NCBI GenBank assembly: GCA_963746255.1
Contig: CAVVAJ010000001.1
Span: forward strand, 434,001 to 498,000
Direction of reading: 5' to 3'
Source: DAOVXM01 sp963746255
GTDB taxonomy: Bacteria > Chloroflexota > Anaerolineae > Anaerolineales > UBA4823
Length of the DNA stretch: 64,000 nucleotides
The position numbers and the translations under genes were made by a program. Positions 63,269 to 64,000 of this stretch are shown here, piece after piece (the first letter of the stretch is position 1; the number at the start of each line of letters is the position of its first letter). The notes below the pieces were generated by a model. That model was given only the letters and a program-made list of their open reading frames with translations. It did not search any database and was not told the DNA's origin.

Positions 63269-64000
63269 TCACCGAATGTCAAGACAAATGTATCCCCATC
63301 CAACTCGCAGCCGTCTACCTGAACAAGCTAACCAACTCTTGATTCCCCGTTCACTCCCACCGAGCAGGTAACCGTTGACTAACGTGGCTAGGATGGAGAT
63401 GATCCCGGCTAGAATTCCCAGCGAACCGACCAGATCGATCATGCTGCTGAAATTGAGCACCAAGCCCGCCACGGTCAGCACCAATAAGGCGATATTGGGG
63501 CCTGTCCGAATGTCGGCTGAATCTTCGCAGCAGCTTCTTCGTAACGAGCATTGATAAATAATCTAATTGCTAGAGAAATCAGCATCATCACGATCAAAGA
63601 TTTGGTAATCTCGGAGGGGCTTCTTGTACTCCCCTGAGCAGCAAGAGTAGTACAAGAGATCGGTAGATGATGGTTATCACCATCATAAGTACCATTAATC
63701 CCAAGGAAAACCCAACATTTCCTTTTGCGACTTCTGCAAGTTTAGATAGGAAAGGCGCACCCGCGGCGGTTGAAAGCAGGATTCATCCAATTCTCACCGA
63801 CTCATCCAGGGGCATGATCAGGGTTATGATATATGCAATCGCAGGAATCAAAATGAAGTTTGCCAGTACTGCAAGAATGACGAGTTTAACACTCTTGAGG
63901 GGGGCAATCAACTGGTCCATTTTAAGGCTCAATCCCATACTTGACATACTACCGATAACAAAAACCAAGATGGACAACATTGCTAAAGTTTCCAAAATCT
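63269..64000 (-). pseudogene. Bile acid:sodium symporter-like gene, broken and cut by window edge
   Basis: Pieces of a BASS-family transporter in several frames: MLSILVFVIGSMSSMGLSLK through LDESVRIG at the right edge, then a TGA at 63783, ILLSTAAGAPFLSKLAEVAK, then MMLISLAIRLFINARYEEAA in another frame, and NIALLVLTVAGLVLNFSSMI ending in a scrambled tail. At least two frameshifts and several stops intervene. The frame also runs off the right edge. It looks like a genuinely decayed gene, not a single sequencing error. Confidence 0.8.

Overview
The window reads as a 64 kb chromosomal segment of a Gram-negative-type or monoderm environmental bacterium, most likely a Chloroflexota (Anaerolineae-like) genome. 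This assignment is an inference from gene content: a MalT-like LuxR fragment, a choice-of-anchor Q beta-helix lipoprotein, a two-component propeller hybrid kinase, an F420-type DUF385 oxidoreductase, paired ArsA-like ATPases, DUF2252, many lipoproteins and a RAYT transposase. There is no rRNA, tRNA or CRISPR array that I can recognise, and no prophage. Most of the content is ordinary metabolism, transport and signalling, interrupted by small mobile-element scars.

Layout. 1-2.6 kb: a flippase-like membrane protein cut by the window edge, a MerR/TipAS regulator with a classic 19-bp-spacer promoter, and a FitAB/VapBC-type toxin-antitoxin pair with a symmetric operator. 2.8-8.0 kb (minus strand): a tight four-gene operon of radical SAM/SPASM enzyme, M28 peptidase lipoprotein with membrane tail, kinase-like DUF6206-type protein and class III aminotransferase, of unknown product. 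8.2-17.7 kb: a membrane GAF protein, a DUF2252 gene with an in-frame TGA, a frameshifted small membrane protein, a beta-helix lipoprotein, a 4Fe-4S protein with a decayed copy of its own 3' end, and a zinc-finger PP2C phosphatase. 17.7-23.9 kb: an envelope redox-repair island: response regulator, histidine kinase, a broken redoxin, MsrP (frameshifted) and MsrQ on the minus strand, divergent from a Met-rich thioredoxin-like lipoprotein and CcdA, with four exact 11-bp-spaced repeats between them. 24-32 kb: acyltransferase, a RAYT with flanking palindromes, a response-regulator/PP2C protein and a very large hybrid kinase, and a transposase remnant.

32.4-38.7 kb: CstA, a small thioredoxin-like protein, then a cluster of two paralogous small membrane-like proteins, two divergent ArsA/Get3-like ATPases, a TPR membrane protein and a convergent membrane-anchored protein. 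I regard this as the best candidate for an undescribed system. 38.9-39.9 kb: an insertion-sequence scar truncating a MalT-like regulator. 40.4-46.1 kb: DoxX, an ATP10-like protein and an ABC exporter with an AttH/CrtC-like lipoprotein. 46.2-64 kb: single genes and short operons (methyltransferases, APH-type kinase, hydrolase, thiolase, DMT exporter, PLP decarboxylase plus two-domain VOC protein, MarC-like protein, broken bile-acid-symporter-like gene at the right edge).

A cross-cutting feature is the number of conserved genes broken by one single-base indel, often in a short homopolymer (12.0, 19.1, 30.5, 57.9, 60.3 kb), alongside genes with in-frame TGA (11.6, 37.2 kb) and heavily decayed ones (19.4-19.9, 59.4-59.9, 63.3-64.0 kb). 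Either the assembly carries indel errors or part of this genome is decaying; raw reads would decide. All assignments are from reading the sequence and family knowledge; no database search was run.
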